Below the pieces are notes generated by a model that saw only the letters and a list, made by a program, of their open reading frames with translations, did no database searches and was not told the origin of the DNA. From Baffinella frigidus (lineage: Eukaryota > Cryptophyceae > Cryptomonadales > Baffinellaceae), in contig MU646692.1 in the NCBI GenBank assembly GCA_026770585.1, positions 1 through 35,003 of the forward strand: a stretch of DNA of 35,003 bases. The letters run 5' to 3'. Every line of letters starts with the position of its first letter. Position 1 is the first letter of the stretch. This document shows, piece after piece, positions 1 through 10,800 of the stretch. The translations under genes were made by a program, and so were the position numbers.

Positions 1-353
1 AGCGACGGCGGCGCCGTGAAGAGAATCGCGATACCGACAACTTGCTAGATGGGATGGATGCGTGTGGGGTGTGTGGTGGCGTGTGGGGTGTGTGGTGTGT
101 GGTGGCGTGTGTAAATAAACCACCAAACACACACAACACTGCGTGCATGCTGTCTGTATTGACACACTGGAATTAGACCCAATGCCCATCTCCCCAAATT
201 TCTTCCGCCGGCCTAAGGTACAGCGGGGTATGGTCCCTCCCCGTGATTTTCTGCATAAGCTCAGCGGGCATCTGTTGCAACCCAGACACGCTGCCTATGC
301 GTCCATGCAAGGCCATCAGGGGTTGAACCGAGCCCCTTTCCTTTAGGTCCTTT

Positions 354-1206
354 CTCCCGTGGTTGTCCTTTAGGTCCTTGAGGTTTTAAATGCTCCCAAC
401 ATATGCCAACGACACGCCCTTCCGTAGAAAGGACTGCAGAGAAAGCATGTTTGCTTTCGGATCGCGTTTCGCTCTCCAGTGCAGAGGCTCGTGAAGAGGG
501 GATACAGGGTGGCTCTGTTGGGGTGTTTGAGTTAATCCAAAAGGATCGCGCTCGCACACACACCGAACCCAAGTCAGCCTTCATGAGGCTCATTGTATCC
601 CATGGTTGACGTTTAAGAGTTTCAACCACGGATACCCCACAAGGTGAGAGGGATTGTGTGGGTGTGTGAGGTGTGGTGTGTGGTGTGTGGTGTGTGGTGT
701 GTGGTGTGTGGTGTGTGGTGTGTGATCAGTCAGACACCAAGAGATGAAAGGGGAGAAATGTGGTTGTGCAGGGGTTTGTCCCGGTTGACGTAAGTCAGCA
801 AAGTTAAGGGCAATCTAAGCGTGGTTTATCCTAATGTAAGGCTGGACTTTGGGTCCTTGGTTTTAAATGCTCCCAACATATGCCAACTATTTAGGTCCTT
901 ATGGAGCTTATGGAGCTTATGGAGCTTTAATGAACGTCATACAGCAGCACGCACGTTTCTTTTTTAGGTCCTTTAGGTTTTAAATGCTCCCAACATAGCC
1001 CAACGACACGCCCTTCCGAAGAAAGGACTGCAGAAAAAGCATTTTTGCTAGGTCCTGCTCCGATGGAACGTCCTTTAGGTCCTTTAGGTTTTAATTTCTC
1101 CCAACATATGCCAACGACACGCCGTTCCGTAGAAGGGATCTGCAGAGAAAGCATTTTTGCTTTCGGATCGCGTTTCGCTCTCCAGTGCAGAGGCTCGTGA
1201 AGATTT
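354..1206. repeat. Local dispersed repeat of about 130 bp, four copies
   Basis: A unit containing 'aggttttaaatgctcccaac', then 'gacacgcc.ttccg.agaa', then 'ctgcagagaaagcat' and, in full copies, 'ttcgctctccagtgcagagg' occurs at about 354-500, 848-900 (short), 957-1050 (partial) and 1069-1206 (full). All copies share one orientation. The first and last share the longest tail, ending 'ggctcgtgaag'. Copies differ by scattered substitutions and truncation. On the minus strand they read as repeated peptides with EGRVVG.CWE, which I regard as accidental. Confidence 0.8.
658..726. repeat. GT-rich minisatellite
   Basis: About nine tandem copies of a seven-base GT/GG unit. A similar but shorter, less regular tract lies at 61-119. 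Confidence 0.85.
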
Positions 1207-1683
1207 CGTTGATTTCGTGTTTATTAAACAGGATTGTCGGTGTCAGCCCATGCCGTCCCCAAGCTAGGACCGGGTCAGCCTTACTTCCCAAATAGAGCAT
1301 TGGGCTCCGCCCGCTGTGGTTCAAGGGGCCGCTCCCGATTCCAGAACGTGCCATCACTAAAAAAAAGAATTTGACCACCCGCGGTCAAATTCGCGGTCCG
1401 ACAGAGGGGGAAGGGGAAGGGCTGGAAGATCAGTTGTGTTCCGAGGTATGCCTCCATCCCCCCACCAAGCATCCCTTGCTTGTGAAAGAGTTGTGTTGGC
1501 GGCAATGCTCCGTGGTGCTCCGCAGGCTCGGGGGGGCCGTGCCAGTGAGAGGAGGCGCCGAGGCTGTGGCTGGCAGCGAGTATGCCCCTGTTGCGTGAAC
1601 CCCGAAACCCCCTTCAACCTCTTGGTTTCAAAGGGATTCGTGTTGTTGAACAGGACGTGTGTCGCGTGTCTCTTCCTAGCAGG

Positions 1684-4600
1684 ATGGAGGCTCGACGGGC
1701 GGGCGTGTGCGAGGTTTGCTGCGCTTGCATCACCCCCGGGGACCGCTTGACCAAGGTCGAACTGGCCGTGACCAGCGGCGCCAAGCAGCAGGCGTGGGTG
1801 CACGAGATGTGCGCCCCAGACGTCGGGAGGTACCCTCTCGCCCCCCGCGTCTCGTGCCGAAGCGGCACCACGTTCAGGGATGCCGCCATTCGTTCGGGGG
1901 CACGATCCGCTCTGTCGGCCGTTCCCGATGCTCAAGGTCCACGCTGTGTGGCAGGTTGGTGTGCAAGCATTGGAGCAAGTTCGGCGAGTGCAAGTTTGGC
2001 GCGTCCTGCCAGTTCCTTCATCCGGCGGAGAGCGCGGGGACGGAAGGAGGAACACACCGAAGCGAGCCTGCATCTGCTGGCGGGCAAAGGCAAGCCGGGA
2101 GAACGTGGCAGGTGAGTCGCCAATCGACGTGTACCGCAACACCACGTGCGCTGCTGGGCGGTGCAGTGATGCGTTCACGCTGCTAGCAGGCCATGCGTCC
2201 GGCGCTGGACTCGGCGCACACTGGAGTGTTCTCCCCATGTAAGTTGCTCATCATGGTGCGTGGGGCCGGCAGAGCATATCGGCAGAGGGCGGGTTGGTTT
2301 CTCTTCATGTCACGCGCATCCCGCTCCCGCCAACCCCCGACGAATTGCAGGTTCCTGCCTACCTACCTACCTACCCACCTACCTACCTACCTACCTACCT
2401 ACCTACCTAGCTACCTTCCTACGTAGCTACACGCGCAGGATGATGAGGCATCCCCTCTCGTCGGCCGCCCTGTTCGAATCGATTCAGGGCCTGCCGCGTA
2501 CCTGACTTGCTGCGTCTGCGGTCATAATTCTTCACCTACGTGGCTTGCTGCGTGTGCGGTGATAATTCGCCAACTTGAGAGGGGGAAAGAACCCGGGCTC
2601 GACAAACGGTCGAGCCTACATAGACTCAGACAGAGCTAGGGGTTCGAGTCCAAAGACGAATGATTATGTGTGTCGCGGTAACATTGAGTGGGGTCGGGCG
2701 GGCGACTGACGCGGTCCCGGGGCGGTGCCCGGTTGGCGACAGGCTCTTGCCACCGCCCTCTGTGCGCATGGGGCGCTGCTGCCCAAGGGAATCTCTCCTG
2801 GCGACATCCGGGGGGGCGCGTCGCAGCGAGGCTGGCTGCTCGTGGCCCTGCCCTCCTTCGAGCAGGTTCCCCTGCGCTCATGTGTGCCTGTCACTGTGCC
2901 TCGGAAGATTCGTGGTTGTAACTCTGCCCCGGAAGGTCGAGCAGGCCGGCAGCCTATGTTGCATTGCTTGCTGCCATCGCCCATGCGGTTGCCGTCAACC
3001 ATCTTCAACTGCAAGGTCTCGTCCGAGGGTTGGGTTTTAGGGTTTATGGTTTAGGGTTTATAGTTTATAGTTTATAGTTTATAGTTTATAGTTGATAGTT
3101 TATAGTTTATAGTTTATAGTTTATAGTTTATAGTTTATAGTTTATGGTTTAGAGTGTAGAGTTTTTGATTTAGGGTTTCGAGTTTTGAGTTTTGAGTTTT
3201 GAGTTTTGAGTTGAGAGTTGCGAGTTTAGAGTTTGAGGAATGAGCACGCACCGACCCGGCTCTGAATCCGGGGTGAGATAGCGTGCGTGGTGTGGCTTCC
3301 TCCCTCCCTAGGGGCAAGCGGGTGTCGCGGAGATGGACGGCAAGCTCGAGCTGCGCCCCGGAGGAGGATATGTCCGCGTCAAGTTCGCCCAGCTCAAGCG
3401 CAGAAGGGTCCAGAATGAGTTCAGATGTTCAGTCTTCCGCAGGTCTGTCCTCCCACCCTCCAACCATCGCTGCGTTGCAACTTGCCGCTCTGCTTGAGAC
3501 TCACGACCTGTTGCCGGGCGTCGTGGCACATGGATCCTGCTCGAACTGGCGTCTTGAGAAGTGCATTCTGGGAATGGCCTTGAACACGTGGCTCGGTCTG
3601 AAGTGCGAGGCGCGGCGGGTGGTTGCCTGGATGATAGGTGGCTGGAGGAGACGTTCGGTCTCGAAATGCTTCGGTCCGGCGAGGGGGTGCGTTGCGGGGA
3701 GGGGTAGGGTTTAGGGTTTGGAGTTGAGGGTTTCGTGTTCAGGGTTCAGGGTTTAGGGTTTCGGGTTTGGGACACGTAGCGTGGATGGTCCCCATGCTCG
3801 CGATTGCGTGTTGAGACACACATTGCCCTGCGACGCACGTGACATGGATCCCGCACGGCAACACTCCTGGATCAACGGAGGCGTGTGGCGCAGGCAGGCG
3901 GCGCAGAAAGGTGGCCTCATCTGCCAATCAGGTTTTGGGTGCAAGGCGTGACCCTGAGTGACTCTTCGCGCGGTAGGTGCTGGACGTGGCGGGCGGGAAA
4001 GGAGAGCTTGCGTTCGAACTCGTGAACCTCTCCAAGGTTCCAGCCACTGTCGTCGATCCCCGCCCGGTAACCCGAAATCCGAAACCCGAAACCCTCACAT
4101 TTCAACCTGCAATCGTGAATCACACAGCCCCTAAACCCCAACCCCCAACCACCAACCCCTAAACCCTAACCCCTGAACCCTAACCCCCCAACCCCTCACC
4201 CCTCACCCCTCACCCCTTGACCCCAACCCCTCATCCCCAACTCCTGACCCCTCATCCCTAACCCCAAACCCCCAACCCCTAACCCGAAACCCCTGATCCC
4301 AAACACCTAACCCCTGATCCCAACCCCCAACCCCCAACCCCCAACCCCAACCCCAACCCCTGACCCCTAACCCCCAACCCCATACCCCTTACCCCCAACC
4401 CCCAACGAAAAACACTCCCTGTGTTGCCCTCATTGACACACTCCCCGGGCCATGGCGTCGGGCCGTGGTCCTGGGTGTCAGAGGGTAGTACGGGGTGTGT
4501 GGGGGAGGTATGTGTGACGGAGCGTGCACGGGTGGCGGACATATATTTGCGCAGGGTTTACGGTTGTCGGTGAACGGTATATGATTGTGGATTGTGACAT

Positions 4601-7445
4601 CGGAGGTTGGTTGGTGTGGAGCAGTTGAGGCTGGGTAAGTACGTGGAGAGGCACCGCCTTGGGCTCTACCAACCCCGCCGCAGGTCCCAACCCCTCGCGC
4701 CAGGACCCCCTCACCCCCCACCCCCGCCCCTCCCCGCTCCGCCCGCCGGCGTGTCACACGGCAGGCAACGCCTCGGTGGTGTCCATCTCCGCAACGCCTC
4801 GGTGGTGTCCCGCCTGCCGCGCCTCGCTCGCCTCAAGGGGCACTTGTGTTCGAACTCGTGAACCTCGGTGGAGTCATCCCTTGGCCTGAAGAGGCAGTGC
4901 TGGTGGACGCAGTTGGCACGCCTGGGAGGCTGCGCTGCGCCGCGGAGAGGGCGCGCCGCTTTCTGCTGCCGCCCATGCGCATCAGCATGGAGACGCGCCG
5001 CGGGCGGCGGGGGACGCGCCAGCATCGAAGAGTGGAGGCGGAGGAGGAGAAGGAGGAGGGGGGGACGGGGATGAGGAAGAGGAGGTGCAGGCGCCGCGAA
5101 ACATTCGGGTGTTTTTCGAGACCTGGGGGGCGGCCCACTACCCGGACCCCCCCTCTCCGGCAGGTGCCTCCCGTACCTTCCTGCCAGCCACCGTCAGCAA
5201 CCCCCTCCTTGGCAAGACCTCTCACTGGGGGAATCCCTCGCACGCATGCTAGGCAGGATACTTCCATTCACGTCCAGCACCCCCACCCACGTCCGGAACG
5301 GGGACGGGGCAAGTCCGTGTCTGGAGAGTCCCACGCGGGGAGGACCACAGCCGTGGTCCTCCCGAGTCTCGAGCATCTGCCACTGCCACTCCACTGCCTG
5401 CTCGCGAAGACAGGCAGCTGCGTCTTTCGAGTTGCTCCCCCCGCCGCACTCGACGCTCCTCCCCAACCCTCCCGGGGGCGGGTTGGTCGCGGCGTGACTG
5501 GCAGGAGGGACACTAATGCACGGGGGCGGGTGGTGGCGGGACAGGCGCGAGTTCCTGGCCGACGGCGCTGGTGAGCGAGGCCAACTTCGAAGTTGCCTTG
5601 GATCGCGCGCGTGCCCTCTCCTGGGATGACAAGGGCCTCCACGAGCCTGCCGCCCACGAGCCTGCCGCGCCCGAGCATGCCGCCCACGAGCCTGTTGCGC
5701 CCGAGCCTGCCAACCTCGAGGCGGTTGCGCGCCGCGCTGCCACGCGGGAGGGCAGCGAGGGCGATGAGGATGCCGGAGCGGGAGAAGGGGCGGCGGCGGC
5801 GGGAGGAGAAGTGGCGGCGGCGGCGGGAGGAGAAGTGGCGGCGGCGGTGGGAGTAGGCCCCGCTGGAGACCAGGTGGCGCGGGTTATTCAGGGCGACGAG
5901 TGGGGGTACAGCCCCAAACCCGGAGCCCTACACCCTACCCCCTAAACCCCACACCCTGAAACCTGAACCACAAACCCTACACCCTGAACCCTCATCTCAA
6001 AATCCTAAACACTACACCCTAAATCCTCAACCCTCAACCCTCAAACCTAAACCTCAAACCCCAAACCCCAAACCCTAAACCTGACCCCTAAACCCCAAAC
6101 CCTAAACCCCAAACCGTGAACCTTAATCACTAGACCCTAAACCCCAAACCGTAAACCCTAAACCCCAAACCCTGAACCCTGAACCATAAACCCTAAAACC
6201 TAAACCTCAAACCCCGAAACCCAGAACCCCAAACCCCAAACCTCAAATCATTAACCGTTAAACTCACACCCTACACCCTCAGCCCTGAACCCCGAACTCT
6301 CCACCCTAATCACCAAACTCTAAACCCTAAACCGTCGACCTTAAACACTGAACCCTTACCCCTACACCCTACACCCTAAACCTGAAACCCTAAACCCTAA
6401 ACCTAAATCCTGAACCGTAATCCCTAAAACCTGAACCTGACAGCCTTCACCCCAAACGCTAAACGCTAAACCCCAAACCCCAAACCCTACATCCCAAACC
6501 CTAAACCCTAAACCCCCTGAAACAGGCAGGGTTCGAACTCGGTGGTTGACCTGGCGGAGGCGAGGCGGATCGTGGGTGGATGTTCGGTGGTCGTCGGCAT
6601 GCATCCTGACCAGGTCCGCCCTCCCTGAAACTCCCTCTCACCCAGACCAGGTTGGTGCCAACAGAACATGTCCAAACGCATCCGCAGGCTCGGCGGAGGT
6701 GTGTGCCCTGTTCTGGTTGGGGCCTCCGCCGGCGGAGGTGTGAAGCCTGCGGGTTGGGGCGCCGGAGGCGTTAAGCCTGCCATGTCACCCTCGGTCGTTG
6801 AGAACCAACATCGTGTGATGCCGCCCCTCCGGCATTTCATCTAGTGTGAGGGCTGGCCGTGACCCCCGGGGGGGAGGGGCAGGCGGCGCAAGCGATCGTG
6901 GAGTTTGCCATCTCTTCTGGGAAGCCATTCGCGGTGGTGCCCTGCTGTGTCTACTCCTCCGAATCTCAGGTCCCTCCCATGTCTACTCCTCCGAATCTCA
7001 GGTCCCTCCATATCTCCACTCCGCACCCCAATGTTGCTAGGGTACACACCGGCGGTGCCTGGCTCTCCGAACCGAAATGCTACCAGAGTGCACACTGGCG
7101 GGAGGTGACACGTGGTGTGGTGCTGAATCGGCAGTTCCGGACGCGGCGACTCCCGGGCTCTGGAAAGCGCGTGACCGACTATGCGTCCCTGGTTGAGTTC
7201 CTCTCTGCCGGCCGCCCGGGCGTCCAGGTTGCGCCGGCACCCACTCGCGCCTCCTGCTCCACCTGCGCACCCACCTGTGCGCCACACGAGCATCCTGTGT
7301 CCGTTGCGTGCGGTGCACAGAAGGCGCACTGCGGGGGAGGGACGCTGGCTGGTTGATGGGAGCAGGGGGTTGATGGCGAGAGTGTGATGTGCAGGTGGCG
7401 GATCTGGACTTCGAGGGCAAGTCAACTGTCATCTACCGCCTGTAG
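1684..7445 (+). CDS. CCCH zinc-finger / SAM-dependent methyltransferase-like protein (multi-exon)
   Basis: Exons that join in phase: 1684-1829 (start ATG 1684; CEVCCACI...WVHEMC, a treble-clef-like Cys pattern), 1955-2111 (CKHWSKFGECKFGASCQFLH, a C-x8-C-x5-C-x3-H finger), possibly 2743-2865, 3312-3442 (ending FRCSVFR), 3638-3686 (WLEETFGLEMLRSGEG), 3977-4066 (SAM motif I VLDVAGGKGELAFEL, then VVDPRP), 4625-4683 (LRLGKYVERH), about 4898 or 4913 to about 5163 (acidic run, then APRNIRVFFETW), about 5540-5893 (EANFEVALDRARALSWDD plus an Ala/Pro/Glu-rich insert; borders uncertain), 6530 (or 6526)-6613 (CSVVVGMHPDQ), 6883-6969 (KPFAVVPCCVY), 7135-7227 (RVTDYASLVEFL) and 7395-7445 (DLDFEGKSTVIYRL, stop). 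The GxH...PCC pair recalls RNA/protein methyltransferases of the METTL25/TRM13 type; TRM13 also has N-terminal zinc fingers. This suggests, but does not show, an RNA substrate. Introns contain telomere-like repeats. The single-gene assignment is supported by phase and strand. The weakest links are 2112-3311 and 5164-6529. Confidence 0.82.
2353..2428. repeat. (CTAC)n microsatellite
   Basis: About fourteen imperfect CTAC units in an intron just after a possible acceptor (ttgcag at 2346-2351). Followed at about 2503-2570 by two imperfect copies of a roughly 40-bp unit containing 'gcttgctgcgt.tgcggt.ataattc'. Confidence 0.85.
2743..2865 (+). CDS. Candidate exon of the zinc-finger/methyltransferase gene
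   Basis: A 41-codon block bounded by gacag| and |gttccc, phase 0 at both ends, so it fits between the neighbouring phase-0 junctions of the surrounding gene. It reads ALATALCAHGALLPKG... to ...WLLVALPSFEQ. I do not recognise a domain. It is listed separately because its inclusion rests only on strand, phase and splice signals. Confidence 0.4.
3030..3230. repeat. Degenerate TTTATAG/TTTAGGG block in an intron
   Basis: Begins with TTTAGGG-type units, changes to about a dozen near-perfect TTTATAG heptamers (about 3055-3145), then to TTTTGAG-type units. The heptamer period is kept while the unit sequence changes, showing local homogenisation of variants. The TTTAGGG strand is the sense strand of the host gene, opposite to most other intronic blocks here. 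Confidence 0.85.
3705..3772. repeat. Short TTTAGGG-like block in an intron
   Basis: About ten degenerate heptamers of TTTAGGG type inside the intron 3687-3976, starting 18 bp after the 5' splice site. Confidence 0.8.
4067..4410. repeat. CCCTAAA/CCCCAAC-type block beginning at a 5' splice site
   Basis: The intron begins GTAACCCG directly after the VVDPRP codons and runs within about ten bases into degenerate CCCTAAA units, drifting to CCCCAAC and CCCCTCA units. The repeat supplies or abuts the donor site. The C-rich strand is the sense strand. Confidence 0.85.
4769..4866. repeat. Small intronic duplications, including an exon fragment
   Basis: 'gcaacgcctcggtggtgtcc' is repeated at a 28-bp period (about 4765-4812). 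At 4848-4866, 'gttcgaactcgtgaacctc' repeats 19 bases of the motif I exon (about 4014-4032). Confidence 0.7.
5905..6520. repeat. Degenerate CCCTAAA block in an intron
   Basis: About 85 heptamer-spaced CCCTAAA variants on the sense strand of the zinc-finger/methyltransferase gene, ending a few bases before the acceptor of the GMHPDQ exon. Reverse-strand ORFs full of GLGFRV come from this repeat. Confidence 0.9.
6949..7012 (+). repeat. 32-bp tandem duplication across an exon 3' end and its donor
   Basis: The end of the PCCVY exon with its donor (tctactcctccgaatctcag|gtccctcc) is present twice at a 32-bp period, first at 6949 and again at 6981. The first donor (after 6969) gives the in-frame join to the next exon. 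Since 32 is not a multiple of 3, use of the second donor would shift the frame. Confidence 0.85.
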
Positions 7446-7894
7446 CGCTCCACTGCGGCAGGAGCTGAGCCTGAAAGAGAGCCCCACCCTGCCTTGTGGA
7501 GATGCCTGCTTGCGTGCGGCCCCATCCCGGCACCGTCCAGGGCAAACCCGAGAGTGCGCCTCCAGCGGGGGCGCACCCAAGAGTGCGCCACTCAGACTTG
7601 GGGGGGCGCTCGGCGGGGAAGGAGCCGCAGCCATCAGGGTTTGGTGGCGGAGGCGTCGGTGACAGTCACCGACGCAGTCCGGGGCGCACCCTCTGGTGCG
7701 CCAAAGCACGCACGCGTCTCCACTCCGGCGGTGCAGACGCCTCTACTGCTGCCAACAGACGCTTGCCACATCATATGTGCACGTTTCAAGGATACGTCAA
7801 TTCTGATTTATTTACATACATACAAACGCATGCACAGAGTGGGTCGGCGCGGACAGCATACTGCTTCCGGCGTGCGGCTGGCAGGGCCCGCGCG
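7446..7894. other. Intergenic region between two converging genes
   Basis: 449 bp between the stop of the + strand methyltransferase gene (7443-7445) and the stop of the - strand protease gene (7897-7895). It must contain both 3' UTRs. It is GC-rich with a small repeat of gagtgcgcc-type units (about 7550-7590). I see no polyadenylation signal I would defend and no further gene. Confidence 0.7.
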
Positions 7895-10800
7895 CTAGGC
7901 AGCATGGGCTGGGCGCCGCGAGAGGGCCACGGCAAAGGCCACGGCAACGAGCACCATCGGCACGGAGGGGCACGCACGTGGGGCGCGCGAGAGGAGGGCG
8001 AGGTCATCCACAGCCTCGACGCGCGTGCCACGCGGGCCTGTCACCACCAGAGCGAAGGGCTGCGCCTCTGCCGATTGCAGCACGTGCGCCGAGACGCGCA
8101 CTGCGAGTTTCGAGTCCTGTGAAGGCAGATCGGAGTCGCCTCCCGAGCGAATCCGCACCTCTACCCGCTCCACCTGCGCGGCTCCAACGTCACCACTCGA
8201 GCGCCTCCACACTAGTGCCACCACACTAGTGTCACCACACTAGTGTCGCCAATCGCGCATCCACCAACCATCCGCGCCAACCGAGTGTCACCAGCCATCC
8301 ATGCCAATCTAGTGTCACCAATCCAGCGTGGCCAGTCGGCACGAGCGGAATCGAGACCATCCACATGATACTGGAGAACAGGCGCAGGCTCGTGCAAGGT
8401 ACGCAGTGTGTGCGAGTTTGTGGGTGTGGGTGTATATTTGAAAACGTTTGCGGAAGGCAGGCTGGCGGAGGGGCAAACACGCACCGAGTTGACATCGTCT
8501 CTGCGCGGCTTCGGATGTTTTCCCCCAAGAGGGTCGTTGGTGCGGAACTGAAGCCCGTCGTTTCCCACCACCTGCGCCCGCAGCGTTACAGGCAAGGCGT
8601 CACGAGGAAGCCTGGAACAGTCTCGCGGGTTGGGCGTAGGGGTTGGTCCCGCACGATGTGAGCCCTGGTGGTTGGATCGTGAGGCGGGGGCAGAAGAATG
8701 GCGCTGGCAGCACCGAGGGTGGGAGGCGGGGGCTCGCAGCAGGCTGGTGGGGGCTTGCTGCAGGGGCAGGCGGGGGGCAGGCGGGGGCAGAAAGACGGGG
8801 GGAAGGCAGGCAGCACCGAGACGTTGAGGTCGAGGTCGTTGACAAGGGTCCTTTGCGCACCCACCCTTCCCGGGTAGTCTGTCCAGACCAGCGTGATGCG
8901 CACGTCCCCCACCTCATCCCCGGATGATGCCTCCGCGTTGGGATGAATCAGAAAGCCAGCAACCTCTCCCTCGCGGAGTCCCTTGCCCGAATCGAACACC
9001 CACACCTGTATCCTGCCCACACCCGCACTCGTGTGACACCGTCGCGGAAGCACAGTCGTGCCACGGTGCTCCGTAAAGCCAGGTGGTGGCAGGACAAGCA
9101 TCCTCCTGAGGTGCGCCCTGTCGCCAGCAGAAATCGCAGGTTCGCTCTGCCGCCAGAAGGCATGCGTGCCGCCTGCCTGTCGTGTCCTGCAATCATAACC
9201 CACTCTTCGTCTCCTACAGATGAAGCCCACACCTTTTCGGCGCCATCATCTCCCACACGTATAACTTGGGGTGAGAGGGAGGCAGACCGGTCGCCAGAGA
9301 GGGGGAGGACGCGCGCGAGGTTGGGGCTGCCGAAACCTCCTGCCTTGCTTGGCGACCTTCCGATCTGCGCGCACGCCGCCCACCTCTGCGACTCAGCCAC
9401 CCGGCACGCGCGCTGCTTCCCTGGGCCTCGCGCGCTGCTTTCTCGAGACTCGTGGGGTGGATAGGGGAGCCAGTCGAGAGAGAGGCACGTGAATGGTGGC
9501 AACCAAAAATGAAATGGCGAGAGTGGGGAGGCATGTCAACTTGGAGGGACATACCGCCACGTTCCCGCCCGCGAAGGGGTAGGTTCCTCCCAAGTCCTCT
9601 CCCGCATGAATCAGCACCGCCTGCCCCCGACGCAGCGCCCGAGCTCAGCACCTCTCCACCGAGTCGCTGCCGAGCACGTCACGCCGGGGCCCGTGACGCT
9701 TCCCCTCCCTCCGGCGGAGAAAGGGGACGCGATGCACCATTCTGGGGACTGGTGGTTCCACCGCGCGCGGCACGGCGACGCTGTGCCGCCGGCGATGCTG
9801 CAACATTCGTGCGATGCTGCACCACACGCGTGGTGCAGCATCCTGCCTGAGCACCGCGGCACCCGGCACCAGGGGGCAAGACTCCCAGGGTGCTGCACTG
9901 GCGTTCCGTGCCCGGGAAGCATCAGCATGGCGCGAAGGGTTTGACCTTGATGAGGGCGCCAGAAGCGTTGAAGCCAGCGCTAGGGTCAGCGACCCCGGCA
10001 ATGTGCCAGCCCTCGCGAAAGTACTGCCTGACGAGGAGTGCCGCAGAAGCCACGGATGCTGCGGCCATCGACGTCCCGCTCCGAGTCATCATTGCTGCCC
10101 CCTCCTGCCACCCCATCTCACACGCAAAATGAGGAACCACGGAATGGCAAGGGGGGGGGTGATGGTTGTGTCAGCATCACTGCCTGCCTGCCACCCTGGC
10201 GAGGACGGCGTTCCCGAAGGATGACCTGGAGAAGAGAAGGGGCGCGGCAGAGGCGAGAGGTTGCATCTCCGTCGGACCGCGCGCTCACCACCTGTCCCAC
10301 AACCCAGCAATCACGTCCGTCAGCGCCAAACCTCAGACCTCAGACCAGAAGCAGTCACTTCCAAGCCCCAGGACAGACACCGCCGTCACCAGTCGAGTGA
10401 TGCGTCATCATTTTGGTCTTTCCCACAGCTGAGACAGTCAGCTGGCGTGGTGCCAAGCCGAGGACAGACAACGCCATCACCAGTGGTTTGTCACCAACTA
10501 GGCCTACCGTGCACTCATTCATAGAGGAAGGGTTGTCACCAACTAGGCCTACCGTGCACTCATTCATAGAGGAAGGAAAACAAACTGACTGGCAGGCAGC
10601 GGCGTGTCAGGCGCGGGAGGAGGCATACGTGCCGGCGGGGCAAGGACACGGACGGTGGCAGCTTGGCATGCCCGGGAGGGGCAAGACGCACCTGCTCGCC
10701 AAGCGCAACCACCTCGGGCTTGACGCGGCCATCGAGGGTGAAGCCTCTGCTGCTGTGCGCGGCCACCCCGCCACGCGATGCTGCCTCACCTTGCCCCGCC

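Larger units (their letters stand above)
1..1683. repeat. Repeat-rich upstream region without a recognised gene
   Basis: No supported exon is visible. The stretch holds two GT-rich simple-sequence tracts (about 61-119 and 658-726, the second a near-perfect array of the heptamer gtgtgtg-type unit) and four copies of a local dispersed repeat described separately. Open frames here are products of the repeats. The last part (about 1371-1683) is GC-rich and unassigned, and could hold 5' UTR or promoter of the gene beginning near 1684. Confidence 0.6.

Noticed and set aside
1357-2238. Long minus-strand ORF of 293 codons opposite the zinc-finger exons
   Set aside because: The plus strand shows a clear CCCH finger with good splice sites. 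The opposite frame has composition typical of an antisense shadow and no recognised motif.
2585-2665. tRNA-like T-arm string 'gggttcgagtcc'
   Set aside because: The five bases before and after the loop do not pair. No D-arm, anticodon arm or acceptor stem can be built around it.
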